Source: Bacteroidia bacterium (GTDB taxonomy: Bacteria; Bacteroidota; Bacteroidia; J057). Taken from it: a DNA stretch of 64,000 bases. The stretch spans positions 1,364,001-1,428,000 of the forward strand of contig JAWKNO010000001.1 in NCBI GenBank assembly GCA_041391665.1, in the 5' to 3' direction. Shown here one piece after another: positions 1-8,558 of the stretch; position 1 is the first letter of the stretch; each line of letters starts with the position of its first letter. The notes under the pieces are model-generated. The model saw only the letters and a program-made list of their open reading frames with translations, was not told the DNA's origin and did no database searches. The position numbers and the translations under genes are program-made.

Positions 1-436
1 CAAGCCCCATGGGAATCTGCATAAAAGGATCTTCCCAGACAGGCGTATAGTCTCCTTCAAAATTGCTGTTAGGCTGGAAAAAATGTACGGAGGAGGGGGT
101 GCGGTCAGGAGTATAAATATTTCCGTCGGTTGCTACCTTTTCAATCATACCTTCTGCTACTTCCGGTTCCTTGAGCTCTTTGCGGGATGCTGGTCTTACA
201 TATATCCAATGTTTCATTCCGGAGGGAGAACGGTCAAAATATCCTTCTTCCACTGCCTGAAGATAAGTGCGGGAAAGATAGATTTCTGCCCCAACCTGAA
301 TTTCATCAGTCGATGGTTGTGTGGTTTCCTGAAGTAAGGAATAGTCCCGCTCGCATTCAGAAAACTCCTGCGCTTCCGTGGTTGCAGCTGTAAAAAATAA
401 GAGCAGACTCAGAAAAATGGTAGTTTTTGTGTTCAT
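1..436 (-). CDS. Secreted hypothetical protein, C-terminus beyond window
   Basis: The frame opens at an ATG (436-434) and runs off the left edge, so only the first 145 codons are seen. The N-terminus is a clear signal peptide: a hydrophobic stretch followed by TTEAQ, with likely cleavage after AQ, so the protein is exported. The visible mature part is rich in acidic and aromatic residues (SPSGMKHWIYVRPASRKEL) and I do not recognise a family. It lies 63 bp downstream of the DUF885 gene on the same strand and may be the last gene of that operon. An unusually strong ribosome-binding site precedes it. Confidence 0.75.
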   Translation of the reverse strand, partial: MNTKTTIFLSLLLFFTAATTEAQEFSECERDYSLLQETTQPSTDEIQVGAEIYLSRTYLQAVEEGYFDRSPSGMKHWIYVRPASRKELKEPEVAEGMIEKVATDGNIYTPDRTPSSVHFFQPNSNFEGDYTPVWEDPFMQIPMGL

Positions 437-441
437 ATACG

Positions 442-447
442 CCTCCT
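442..447 (-). promoter_or_regulatory. Strong Shine-Dalgarno sequence
   Basis: On the minus strand AGGAGG lies about 5-6 bases upstream of the ATG at 436. Bacteroidota genes mostly lack Shine-Dalgarno motifs, so this one stands out and fixes the start of the truncated secreted protein. Confidence 0.6.
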
Positions 448-499
448 TTCAACGAGTCGAATTGTATTGTTCAATAGTTGTTTAACTTATCCAGAGCAA

Positions 500-2329
500 T
501 TAGCTTGCCAGTTTTTTTTCAATCAAACGTCTGATTTCCAGCGTTACAACATCAACAGGCGCAGAACCCGTAAATAATAAAGCATTATGATATTCCGGTA
601 GGTAAAATTTATTTCCAAGAATCTTTTCAGCGTACATCCTTATATGTATCAATTGTGAAAAACCCTCCCACGCACTGCAAACTAATCCCGGATGAGAGAG
701 TATGACCTGGATCATTTCGTCTGCTTCTTCGTCAGAATAACCGGCCTTTTCCATCAGGTATTTTTTCCCCTGGGCAGTTGTCCATTTTTCATGGTGAATA
801 CCCGTATCGGCAACGAGGTTTGCCGCTGCCCGCAACTGGGCTTCAAGATACGCGATGCGGCCCGTCGAATCCCCTGAATACTGATTCAGGTCGTGGTCCA
901 TAATGTAATCTGCATACAACGCCCATCCTTCTGCAAAAGCGGGGTATTGCTGATACTTCTGAAATTCCGGTATATCATTTTGCCGTGTGAGCAGGCTTTG
1001 CCGAAATTGATCCCCTGGGACAAGGTAACGGTAAATTTCCGAGCGATTACGATACAGTTTGTGTTTTTCGCGCATTTGAGGGTGAATCCACAACCGGTCA
1101 GGCAAGGTGGAATCTGCTGATGGGAAATACTGAAGGGAAACGGGCAGGGTATTGTCATGTTCTCCCGCAGGGATAAATGAAACTGATGCCAGAGATTCGG
1201 TATTTTCAAATATACCGCCTATCATGGGGCGGGTTTCCCTGTACAATTTCTGGTATGCGGTGAGGCAGGGGTTGTACCGAATCTGCCCGGTGACGCAGGA
1301 AGTAGGTTGTGCAGATGACCAGGCAAGCAACTGTTTGCCCGGATATTTTTCTTCTGAATGGGGAAGGGTGAGTGCCCGTGCCAGCAGTAAAGCCAATGAA
1401 TCGGCGCTTTTCTGCCCTTTTTCATGCAGGTCAGCGGGTTTTTGTCCGTAAATACCCGCCTCTTCGAGCATAAGTGCATAAAATTTTTCCCCATTTTCCC
1501 ATTGCCATACCCCAGTTTCTGGCTCTTCTCTGGCAGGCAGCTGCGCCAAAAACTCATCCAACCGGGTATATGCCGGGTAAATTTCCTGTTCCACTACATG
1601 TGAAGACTGTTCCAGCAGGTTTGCCGATTCGTATTCGTTGATTTCCGTAGGCTCAATTTTGATCAGCTTTCGTGCATACCCTATATAAAATGGATTTTGA
1701 TCTGGTGGAATGGCCAGAAACCGGGCGATTTGTGCGCGCATCGCTGCAATGAGCGAAGGCGGAAGGTGGATGCCTTTTGCTTCCCTTTCTCTGGTAACTT
1801 TGATCGTTTCCTCAATACTTTCATCTACATTTCGGAGCCGGATCAGATAATGATTTGCCTCATCCTGTGTTGTCATCTCATGGTGAAGGGCAAACAATCC
1901 CGGTAAACTGACCTGCGGTCCGTCCACAGGATTGAGGAAGAATACATAATCGGCGAAGGCTGCTTTTTGTTTTGCAGCCTGTAAGGAACGCCTGATAAGG
2001 GTATGGGTAATTCGCTGCCGGTCTGTAAAATCGACGGTATCGATTTGTGCCATCTCCTGAAGAAATCCATCGGCGAGGCTGGCATTTTTTTTCAGCAGGC
2101 TTTCCCGGCTGGTGAGTTTCCGGTCATAATTGCCTGCCTGGTCGCGCAGCGAAGGGCGAACCTGGCTTAAGAACTCAGGATCATTTTCGATCATGGAGAC
2201 CGCTACCCGCTCAGCCCACTGGTCGATATTGTGCCCTCTGTCCCAGGCAAAGCGGGCTACCCAAATGCCACCAGCCAGCAGCAAGGCTAAAAGGATAATG
2301 ATTGGTAGATGTCGCAGCGTGATTTTCAT
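500..2329 (-). CDS. DUF885 family protein with degenerate metal site
   Basis: This 609-residue protein has an N-terminal signal anchor (residues 8-24) and belongs to the DUF885 family (COG4805), which resembles metallopeptidases. The family landmark EGWALYA is present at residues 467-473. In typical members an upstream HE..PGHH motif supplies metal ligands. The equivalent segment here reads RYLVPGDQ (residues 434-441), so the expected histidines and glutamate are gone. The protein may be a non-catalytic member, or use other residues. It starts 12 bp after the Crp/Fnr gene and is probably in the operon M1 peptidase - DUF1684 - Crp - DUF885. Family assignment is firm; activity is doubtful. Confidence 0.85.
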   Translation of the reverse strand: MKITLRHLPIIILLALLLAGGIWVARFAWDRGHNIDQWAERVAVSMIENDPEFLSQVRPSLRDQAGNYDRKLTSRESLLKKNASLADGFLQEMAQIDTVDFTDRQRITHTLIRRSLQAAKQKAAFADYVFFLNPVDGPQVSLPGLFALHHEMTTQDEANHYLIRLRNVDESIEETIKVTREREAKGIHLPPSLIAAMRAQIARFLAIPPDQNPFYIGYARKLIKIEPTEINEYESANLLEQSSHVVEQEIYPAYTRLDEFLAQLPAREEPETGVWQWENGEKFYALMLEEAGIYGQKPADLHEKGQKSADSLALLLARALTLPHSEEKYPGKQLLAWSSAQPTSCVTGQIRYNPCLTAYQKLYRETRPMIGGIFENTESLASVSFIPAGEHDNTLPVSLQYFPSADSTLPDRLWIHPQMREKHKLYRNRSEIYRYLVPGDQFRQSLLTRQNDIPEFQKYQQYPAFAEGWALYADYIMDHDLNQYSGDSTGRIAYLEAQLRAAANLVADTGIHHEKWTTAQGKKYLMEKAGYSDEEADEMIQVILSHPGLVCSAWEGFSQLIHIRMYAEKILGNKFYLPEYHNALLFTGSAPVDVVTLEIRRLIEKKLAS

Positions 2330-2341
2330 ATTTAGAAAAGT

Positions 2342-3040
2342 CTATGCCACTTCGGCCTGCAGTTTCTGTAGATTTTTTACTCTGATACGTTTTCGATCAA
2401 AGTCCAGCAGATTGTCTTCGCGAAACTGGTTGAGGATGGTGGTAACTGTTTGCCGGGATGTACCTGTGAAGTTTGCGATTTCCTGATGGGTCAGGTAGTT
2501 GCGAATAACGACCGAGCCATCGACGATATTTCTTCCACTTTTTCGGGCTTGCTCCAGAATATATTCAGCGATTCGTGTTTTAGCATCTTTAAAAAGCAGC
2601 GATTCCAGGCGTTTTTGAGTGTAAATCACCCGTTGCCCCATTAGTTTGTTGAGGAAATCCTGAAATCCGGAGACATCACGCATCAATCCGACCACATCTT
2701 CCCGTCTGAGGATACATAGTTCCGTATCTTCAACTGCTGCGGCATAATCGTTTCGTTTATTTTCTCCGTAAACCGCCATTTCCCCAAATATCTCTCCGGG
2801 GTGAAGAATCGCGCGAATCATTTCATTGCCGTCTTCTGTATATCCGGCAATTTTGACTGCGCCCTTATGGATAAAAAATACCCGATCAGAGTTATCATCA
2901 CTGAAGTAGATAAACTCTCCCTTTTTATATTGCCTTTTGGGTTGTTTGGCATAATTTTCCTCCGCGCCGTTGATTGGGCAAAAGCATTCCAGGAGGTTTA
3001 CCTCTTCGAGGTACCATATACTGCCATTTTCCGTATTCAT
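2342..3040 (-). CDS. Crp/Fnr family transcriptional regulator
   Basis: This is a 232-residue DNA-binding regulator. Residues about 30-140 form a cyclic-nucleotide-binding-type beta barrel with the conserved GEIFGEMAVYG stretch. Residues about 165-225 are a Crp-type winged helix with LTHQEIANFTGTSRQTVT as the recognition segment. The cAMP-contacting arginine-serine pair of E. coli Crp is replaced (KRNDYAAA), as in many Bacteroidota members, so the ligand cannot be predicted. No FNR-like cysteine cluster is visible. The gene sits between DUF1684 (21 bp upstream) and DUF885 (12 bp downstream), so it is likely co-transcribed and may regulate this peptidase-like operon. That role is inference. Confidence 0.9.
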   Translation of the reverse strand: MNTENGSIWYLEEVNLLECFCPINGAEENYAKQPKRQYKKGEFIYFSDDNSDRVFFIHKGAVKIAGYTEDGNEMIRAILHPGEIFGEMAVYGENKRNDYAAAVEDTELCILRREDVVGLMRDVSGFQDFLNKLMGQRVIYTQKRLESLLFKDAKTRIAEYILEQARKSGRNIVDGSVVIRNYLTHQEIANFTGTSRQTVTTILNQFREDNLLDFDRKRIRVKNLQKLQAEVA

Positions 3041-3061
3041 CGGATCAAAAGATTTTATAGG

Positions 3062-3676
3062 TTAATGAGCCCGATAATCTTTTACGCCTGCTTCTATACG
3101 CGTATTGAGGAAATTTTCCGGCGGCGGGATCGGGCATGACCATCCGTCGCTGTAAGCACAATAAGGATTATATAGAAGGTTAAAGTCGATTTCTATGGTA
3201 TTGTCTTTGGGTACATTGAGGTCGAGATATCTTCCACCTCCGTAAGTCTCTGCACCTGTAGTAAGGTCGGTAACCGGGAGAAACAGATGGTCCTCGTATT
3301 GTTTTACACCTGCGAGCTGGAGGTTGCGGTAGGCCAGAAGCTCAAAAGTTTCGCCTTTAAGTTCAAAAGATAACCGGGCGTAGGATACAAATTTTTTATT
3401 TCGCTTTGGGTCGCTGGTCGGCATCTCAAATGCCTGCGCTTCAGGAGTAAGTTTTACCTGAGCGACTACCCGGTAGGCAGGGTCAGGTGCAAAATATTCC
3501 AGCCCGTGAAATGCTGAAGCTTCTTTCCTGAAAGGAGAAGTTTCAGGGTTTTTAAATTCCCTGTGAACCTGCCTGCGGTGTTTTTCTATTTTACGGATAT
3601 AGCCTTTGTCAGAGCCCGAGAAAGCAGTCAGGAAAATAAACACCAGTACCAGTAGTGATAAATTAAATATCCTCAT
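3062..3676 (-). CDS. DUF1684 family secreted protein
   Basis: The product is 204 residues with an N-terminal signal peptide (RIFNLSLLVLVFIFLTAFSG). It belongs to DUF1684: the core has FELLAYR, the typical DLTTGAETYGGGRYLDL block and a C-terminal NPYCAYSDGWSCPIPPPEN segment. The reaction is unknown, although the family is common next to peptidases. The ATG at 3676 is preferred over a longer frame because it starts a proper signal peptide and overlaps the end of the M1 peptidase gene by 14 bases, a usual sign of translational coupling. Confidence 0.88.
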   Translation of the reverse strand: MRIFNLSLLVLVFIFLTAFSGSDKGYIRKIEKHRRQVHREFKNPETSPFRKEASAFHGLEYFAPDPAYRVVAQVKLTPEAQAFEMPTSDPKRNKKFVSYARLSFELKGETFELLAYRNLQLAGVKQYEDHLFLPVTDLTTGAETYGGGRYLDLNVPKDNTIEIDFNLLYNPYCAYSDGWSCPIPPPENFLNTRIEAGVKDYRAH

Positions 3677-5561
3677 GATTTTTATAATCCAAAATAACAT
3701 CCATACTTGTGACGGCAATCGGGTGATAATTGGGTCTTGCTTCCTGGTAGATGTCGAGGGCCAGTTTTTTCCCTTCTTCTGTTTTAACCATTTCCTTGTA
3801 AATAGGTTCAAGAAATTTTCTCCGTCCTACTTTTTTCAGAAAGGCCCGGATTGCCGGATGGGCCTGAGTATATTGATTGTGAATGGATTTTACATACCAG
3901 ATACACTGAATTTCAGGATTTGTATTTTTACTCAACGAAAATACAGAGTCGAGGGCTGCCATTTGTGATATGTTCAGCGAATCAGGCATGCTTCGAATAA
4001 AATGCTGCCATTCATGTGAACTCCATCCTGTGGTTGTGAGTTTTTCCGGAGAAATACCTGCGATCCAGGCTGCAACCTGATCTTCCACCGCTTTAAACCT
4101 GACAGATGGCTGATAGGGAATATTATCGGGAATACCGGTTCCATAAACCCAGTCGTGAAGTTCGATTTTCATTTCCATGTCTGGGTATTTGGAGAGAAGA
4201 TTTTGCTGAAGAATCGTTACAAAATGATCGGTCGTCATGGTTTGGAAGGCATTTTCTGCAAAATAGCTCTTCAGGAAATCATCAAATGCCTCGCGGCCGA
4301 CATTTTCTTCAATAAGTCTCAGAAAAAAATACCCTTTGTCGTAAGCAATAGAGCCGACCCCGTCATCCGGGTTTCTACCTGTAAGATCAATGGCCAGCCG
4401 GGTGTCAAGGCTATCATCCGGCCATAAACCTTCTACTTCTTCTTCCAGGTCCTCATAACTGATTTGTGCCAGCATTTCCGAATATTCACGGCCTTTGAGT
4501 TTTTCCATGATGCGGTTTTCAAAATAGACCGTAAACCCTTCATTCAGCCAGAAATCATTCCATGTGGCATTGGTCACAAGGTTTCCCGACCAGGAGTGCG
4601 CCATCTCATGGGCTACAAGTGCCACCAGGGATCGGTCACCTGTGATGACCGTAGGGGTAGCAAAGGTCATCCGGGGGTTTTCCATTCCACCAAAGGGAAA
4701 ACTGGGCGGCAAGACAATCAGATCATATCTTTCCCATTGGTAAGGGCCGTAGAGTTCTTCAGCGATCGTCATCATTTGTTCCATTTCGGCAAATTCCCAA
4801 ACGGCCGCGTCAATTACTCCCGGTTCTGCATAAATGCCGGTACGTGCGCCTACGGGTCTGAAAACAAAATCGCCCACAGCCAGTGCCAGTAAATAAGCGG
4901 GAATCGGCTGTTTCATTTCGAAGGAATAAACGCCTCCGGGCATAACCTCTACGGGGTTTTTGGCACTCATTACAGCCATCAGCCCGTCGGGTACCTTGAC
5001 CGTGGCGTTGTAAGTAAAGCGAATGCCCGGGCTATCCTGTACCGGAACCCAGGTACGTGCGTTGATCGCCTGAGATTGTGTCAGGAAAAAGGGCGAACGC
5101 TTATCTGCCGTAAGTTCTTTGGGCAAAAACTGTAAGGCTTCAGCACCAGGTTTTGTGGAGTATACCACACTCACATACCGGGTATTTTGCCGGAGCTCCA
5201 CCATCAGCGCCTGCCCCATAATGGAGTCATTTTCTCCTAATTTATAGGTTGCAATTTTTTCATCTGTACCATCGGGGGAGATCATTACCGAGTGAATATC
5301 CAGATCTTTTACATCCAGGTAGAGCTCTTTTGCATTTCTGCGCACTTTTTCAACCGTAAGCAGGGCCGTTCCTTGTAAAATTTCTTTTTCAAAATCTACG
5401 ACAATGTCCAGATCAAGATGAGTGACCCGCGCTTCATAAGGGCGGGAGTAAGAGTGCGGATCTGCAATTTCGTCTTCTACGGGTGATTCAATGGTGCAAC
5501 CAGCCAGCCACAACACGACCGGAAGAATTTTCATCCATCCGGCTAAATAGGTTATTTTCAT
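3663..5561 (-). CDS. M1 family aminopeptidase lipoprotein (leukotriene A4 hydrolase-like)
   Basis: This 632-residue zinc aminopeptidase releases N-terminal residues from peptides. The lipobox LAGC (cysteine 22) indicates a lipoprotein, probably in the periplasm or outer membrane. The exopeptidase motif GGMEN is at residues 291-295 and the zinc motif HEMAH at 318-322, with the third ligand glutamate at 341 in WLNEGFT. The C-terminal armadillo-like helical domain (about 480-632) matches the leukotriene A4 hydrolase subfamily in length and order. It is first in a minus-strand operon with DUF1684, Crp/Fnr and DUF885, suggesting a peptide-processing function. All key residues are intact. Confidence 0.95.
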   Translation of the reverse strand: MKITYLAGWMKILPVVLWLAGCTIESPVEDEIADPHSYSRPYEARVTHLDLDIVVDFEKEILQGTALLTVEKVRRNAKELYLDVKDLDIHSVMISPDGTDEKIATYKLGENDSIMGQALMVELRQNTRYVSVVYSTKPGAEALQFLPKELTADKRSPFFLTQSQAINARTWVPVQDSPGIRFTYNATVKVPDGLMAVMSAKNPVEVMPGGVYSFEMKQPIPAYLLALAVGDFVFRPVGARTGIYAEPGVIDAAVWEFAEMEQMMTIAEELYGPYQWERYDLIVLPPSFPFGGMENPRMTFATPTVITGDRSLVALVAHEMAHSWSGNLVTNATWNDFWLNEGFTVYFENRIMEKLKGREYSEMLAQISYEDLEEEVEGLWPDDSLDTRLAIDLTGRNPDDGVGSIAYDKGYFFLRLIEENVGREAFDDFLKSYFAENAFQTMTTDHFVTILQQNLLSKYPDMEMKIELHDWVYGTGIPDNIPYQPSVRFKAVEDQVAAWIAGISPEKLTTTGWSSHEWQHFIRSMPDSLNISQMAALDSVFSLSKNTNPEIQCIWYVKSIHNQYTQAHPAIRAFLKKVGRRKFLEPIYKEMVKTEEGKKLALDIYQEARPNYHPIAVTSMDVILDYKNHEDI

Positions 5562-5662
5562 AATATCTGTTCAGGGTCCGGTTCATTTATCCCGCAATTT
5601 AAGTTAATTGGTGAAAATCTGAAAATTTGCAGTCTTTTGGGTAAGATTCTATTTTTCCAAAC

Positions 5663-6919
5663 ATGTACAGAGTAAAAGTATGGGGACCCGTTATCACTTT
5701 CCTCTGGATTGCCGGGGTGTATCTTCTAACGCGAAATCCTCACCCTGGTTTTGGTGATGCCCTTGGATTCCTGTATCATGCAGAAAAGGGCTTTGATTTA
5801 GCGACAAATGCTACCAGCCATTTTCTTTATATCAATTTTGCACATATAGTAGTCGTCCTTTTACCCTTCCTTTCAACGATTGTTGTGTTGTCGCTCCTTT
5901 CGGTTGTATTTGGGTTGCTTTCGCTGGAAAGACTATATCGGCTCGCCCTTTATATCTGCAAAGATCGGCAGGCTGCACGGTTTACCGTACTGATCATCGC
6001 TTTTAGTTTTACCTGGTGGCGGCAGGCTGTTGTGATAGAGGTCTATACTTTTTATTGCTTTTGTGTTTTGCAGGTATGGGTATTGGTTGTAAAAGATGTC
6101 ATTTCCGGAGAATACCGCCGCTTACCCCATGCGGGTTTCTGGATGGGTTTATCTGTGCTGGCGCATATTCAGACTTTGTTACTGATTCCCTTTTTTCTTT
6201 TATATCTCTGGTGGGGAAGATCAAATAAAAAACAGGTTGCCCTTTCTTTGGGTATAAGTGCCGCTTTGGGGAGTGTATTGGTCGTTTTGCCTTTAGTTTT
6301 TCATTTAAACCCGGTTGATGCTGTATTTTTTGATAACCATTTTCGGGGAGAAGTTTTGGGCATTCATTTGCGGGATCTCATCATGGGGAGTTTTCGCAGC
6401 CTGGGATATCTTTTGTACAATTTCCATATTTTCATTCCTTTTTTAGTTCATGGGCTGATCGTAACCTGGCGGCAGGAACGGAAAATGGTACAGTTGCTGG
6501 GGCTTGCGGCACTTCCGGTCTGGTTATTTGCCATGCGGTATAATGTTTCAGACAACTATGTATTTTTCCTGTTGCCATATTTTGCACTTGCTGTATTTGC
6601 CGGTATGAGTTTTCGCTTTATGGTTTCCGGAATTCAGACCGGATGGCTGAGGATTTGCGCAATAATTTTACCATTTGTCTTATCGCCATTGATATATTTT
6701 TTTGCGTGGAAAACAGCTGAACAAATACCTGCTATGCAGGCGTTTGCCAATTCCAAAGCCTATAAGGGCGGAATCGCCTTTTATCTTTGGCCCGGACAAT
6801 CGCAGGCACCTGACCCGCTCCGGCTGGCTAAGGAAATTCGGGAGGGGAAAGTAGCTCCTGTGCCAGATTTTGAGCGGTATCCCATGGCTTTAAAGTATCT
6901 GGAAATCCAAAACCTATAA
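5663..6919 (+). CDS. DUF2723-like multi-pass membrane protein
   Basis: This 418-residue inner-membrane protein has roughly ten hydrophobic segments. The early loop GDALGFLYHAEKGFDLA and the pattern of aromatic helices resemble the DUF2723 family, whose relatives are lipid-sugar-dependent glycosyltransferases with a periplasmic active site (the protein O-mannosyltransferase superfamily). The substrate cannot be predicted, and assignment to DUF2723 is by resemblance. The gene is divergent from the M1 peptidase (101 bp apart) and only 4 bp upstream of murI, so the two are probably co-transcribed, placing it in a cell-envelope context. Confidence 0.7.
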   Translation: MYRVKVWGPVITFLWIAGVYLLTRNPHPGFGDALGFLYHAEKGFDLATNATSHFLYINFAHIVVVLLPFLSTIVVLSLLSVVFGLLSLERLYRLALYICKDRQAARFTVLIIAFSFTWWRQAVVIEVYTFYCFCVLQVWVLVVKDVISGEYRRLPHAGFWMGLSVLAHIQTLLLIPFFLLYLWWGRSNKKQVALSLGISAALGSVLVVLPLVFHLNPVDAVFFDNHFRGEVLGIHLRDLIMGSFRSLGYLLYNFHIFIPFLVHGLIVTWRQERKMVQLLGLAALPVWLFAMRYNVSDNYVFFLLPYFALAVFAGMSFRFMVSGIQTGWLRICAIILPFVLSPLIYFFAWKTAEQIPAMQAFANSKAYKGGIAFYLWPGQSQAPDPLRLAKEIREGKVAPVPDFERYPMALKYLEIQNL

Positions 6920-6923
6920 TCTT

Positions 6924-7679
6924 TTGCCTGTGAATCCATCACCCATTGGCATATTTGACTCCGGACTTGGCGGTCTTTCTGTATGGAAGGAAGTAAAAAT
7001 CGCCTGTCCATCCGAGTCGCTGATTTACTACGCCGACAGCGGCAATTGTCCGTATGGCAGTCGTCCCCCGGAGGAGATTATTCATCTCTCCTCCGAAATC
7101 ACCCAATTCCTCCTCCGCAAACACTGCAAACTGATTGTCGTCGCATGTAATACCGCAACGGCAGCGGCCATCGCACATCTACGGGCAAATTTTTCCGTAC
7201 CGTTTGTCGGGATAGAGCCCGCATTAAAGCCGGCAGCGCAGCTGACGAAGACGGGCCATATCGGCGTGCTCGCTACCCGCGGCACCTTTGCCGGGGCACA
7301 TTACCAGCGCACAAAAGAAAAATTTGCGAGCAAGGTGGAAGTCCATATCCAGATAGGAGAAGGCCTGGTCGAACTCGTTGAAAACAACCAGGCCAATACA
7401 CCGGAAGCAGAAACACTGGTACGCCGATACATCGGCCCCATGCTCGACGCTGGAGTAGATCAGATTGTACTGGGTTGTACGCATTACCCATTTCTCCTGC
7501 CTGTCATGGAGAGGGTGGCCGGAGACCGGGCAAATATCATCAATCCCGCCCCGGCTGTGGCGCGGCAGGTCGTAAGCCAGTTGGAACAGTTGGGATTGGC
7601 TGCACCGGAAGAAAATCAGCCGGAATATTCGTTTTTCAGTAGCGGTGACAGTGCGCGTATATTCGAGATGATTGGATAA
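6924..7679 (+). CDS. murI: Glutamate racemase
   Basis: This cytoplasmic enzyme interconverts L- and D-glutamate for peptidoglycan. The family blocks are complete: IGIFDSGLGGLSV near the N-terminus, YYADSGNCPYG, the first catalytic cysteine in VVACNTATAAA, and the second in LGCTHYPFL. The length of 251 residues is normal. No ATG is available near the conserved start. The options are TTG at 6924 (MPVNPSPIG) or GTG at 6930 (MNPSPIG), so translation begins at a non-ATG codon. It follows the DUF2723-like gene by 4 bp. Confidence 0.95.
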   Translation: MPVNPSPIGIFDSGLGGLSVWKEVKIACPSESLIYYADSGNCPYGSRPPEEIIHLSSEITQFLLRKHCKLIVVACNTATAAAIAHLRANFSVPFVGIEPALKPAAQLTKTGHIGVLATRGTFAGAHYQRTKEKFASKVEVHIQIGEGLVELVENNQANTPEAETLVRRYIGPMLDAGVDQIVLGCTHYPFLLPVMERVAGDRANIINPAPAVARQVVSQLEQLGLAAPEENQPEYSFFSSGDSARIFEMIG

Positions 7680-7740
7680 GGTTTTTATTTTGGCCCTAAT
7701 TTTGCTTTATTACGAATATCCAAATCAAAACTCTAAGCGT

Positions 7741-8532
7741 ATGGACTTTTCCTCAACAGAAAGCTGGTTTGATATAACAGTAGCTGTGGTAAGTGTGGCT
7801 GCAGTCATTATCGGCCTGGTTACCATCCGCAAAATGCTCAAAGAAGAATCCTTAAGTCTAAAGCAGCCTCTCGTGCAGCCGGAAATTACGCTGCCCGAAA
7901 GTCCGGGATATTCGCGGACTAAGTCTGTGATAGAAACGATAGAAGAAAAAAACAAAAAAGAAAATCCTCCCGAAACAACGGCCTCCCGGCTGAAAAAAAG
8001 CGAGACCGCTCCCAGTCCTGTTAAAGCCAGCCCCAAAATTATTGCTATTCCGGAACCTCGAAATCGTGAAAAGCAGGGGATTTCCGATATTTTCTTCAAC
8101 CGGTTCCGGCGCAAAATCAGTACCCAAACGGGGAAAAGCCTCATCATTACGACCGATGAGGTGCTGACAAAACCACCGAAGCACCATGTTCCGCCAAGGC
8201 TGAAAGGGGATCAGCTTACGCTGGAATCCCCCAACAAACTGTTGTTCCGCTTAAAAAATGAGGGGCATAAACTCATTTATAAAAAAATCCAGGCAGGGCC
8301 CAATAATGAGTTGAATATTACCTACGAACCGCCGCAACGGCGAATCAATATGCTCCTCGAAGAATATGATCAGGGGGAGATTATCTCCTTTTCACTTACC
8401 GGTACCAACGTGATTTCTCAAACCTATCATTTCACGATTCATTACGGTGATATGAATGGCAATTATTACACGCAGCAAATCGGTGGACTGGGCCGCGAGT
8501 TTCCGATCGTAGATGCACCGGTAAAAGTGTAA
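7741..8532 (+). CDS. Membrane-anchored hypothetical protein
   Basis: The product is 263 residues. I do not recognise a family. Residues about 11-30 form one transmembrane helix (ITVAVVSVAAVIIGLVTI). A proline-, lysine- and glutamate-rich linker (about 45-115) follows, and then a soluble domain of about 120 residues with alternating beta-strand-like segments. The ATG at 7741 is chosen because the upstream in-frame TTG would lie inside murI. The topology suggests an anchor with the globular domain in the cytoplasm, but orientation and role are unknown. It ends 26 bp from the convergent FtsX permease gene. Confidence 0.7.
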   Translation: MDFSSTESWFDITVAVVSVAAVIIGLVTIRKMLKEESLSLKQPLVQPEITLPESPGYSRTKSVIETIEEKNKKENPPETTASRLKKSETAPSPVKASPKIIAIPEPRNREKQGISDIFFNRFRRKISTQTGKSLIITTDEVLTKPPKHHVPPRLKGDQLTLESPNKLLFRLKNEGHKLIYKKIQAGPNNELNITYEPPQRRINMLLEEYDQGEIISFSLTGTNVISQTYHFTIHYGDMNGNYYTQQIGGLGREFPIVDAPVKV

Positions 8533-8558
8533 TCCTTATCAGAATAATCTCCGTTTAC

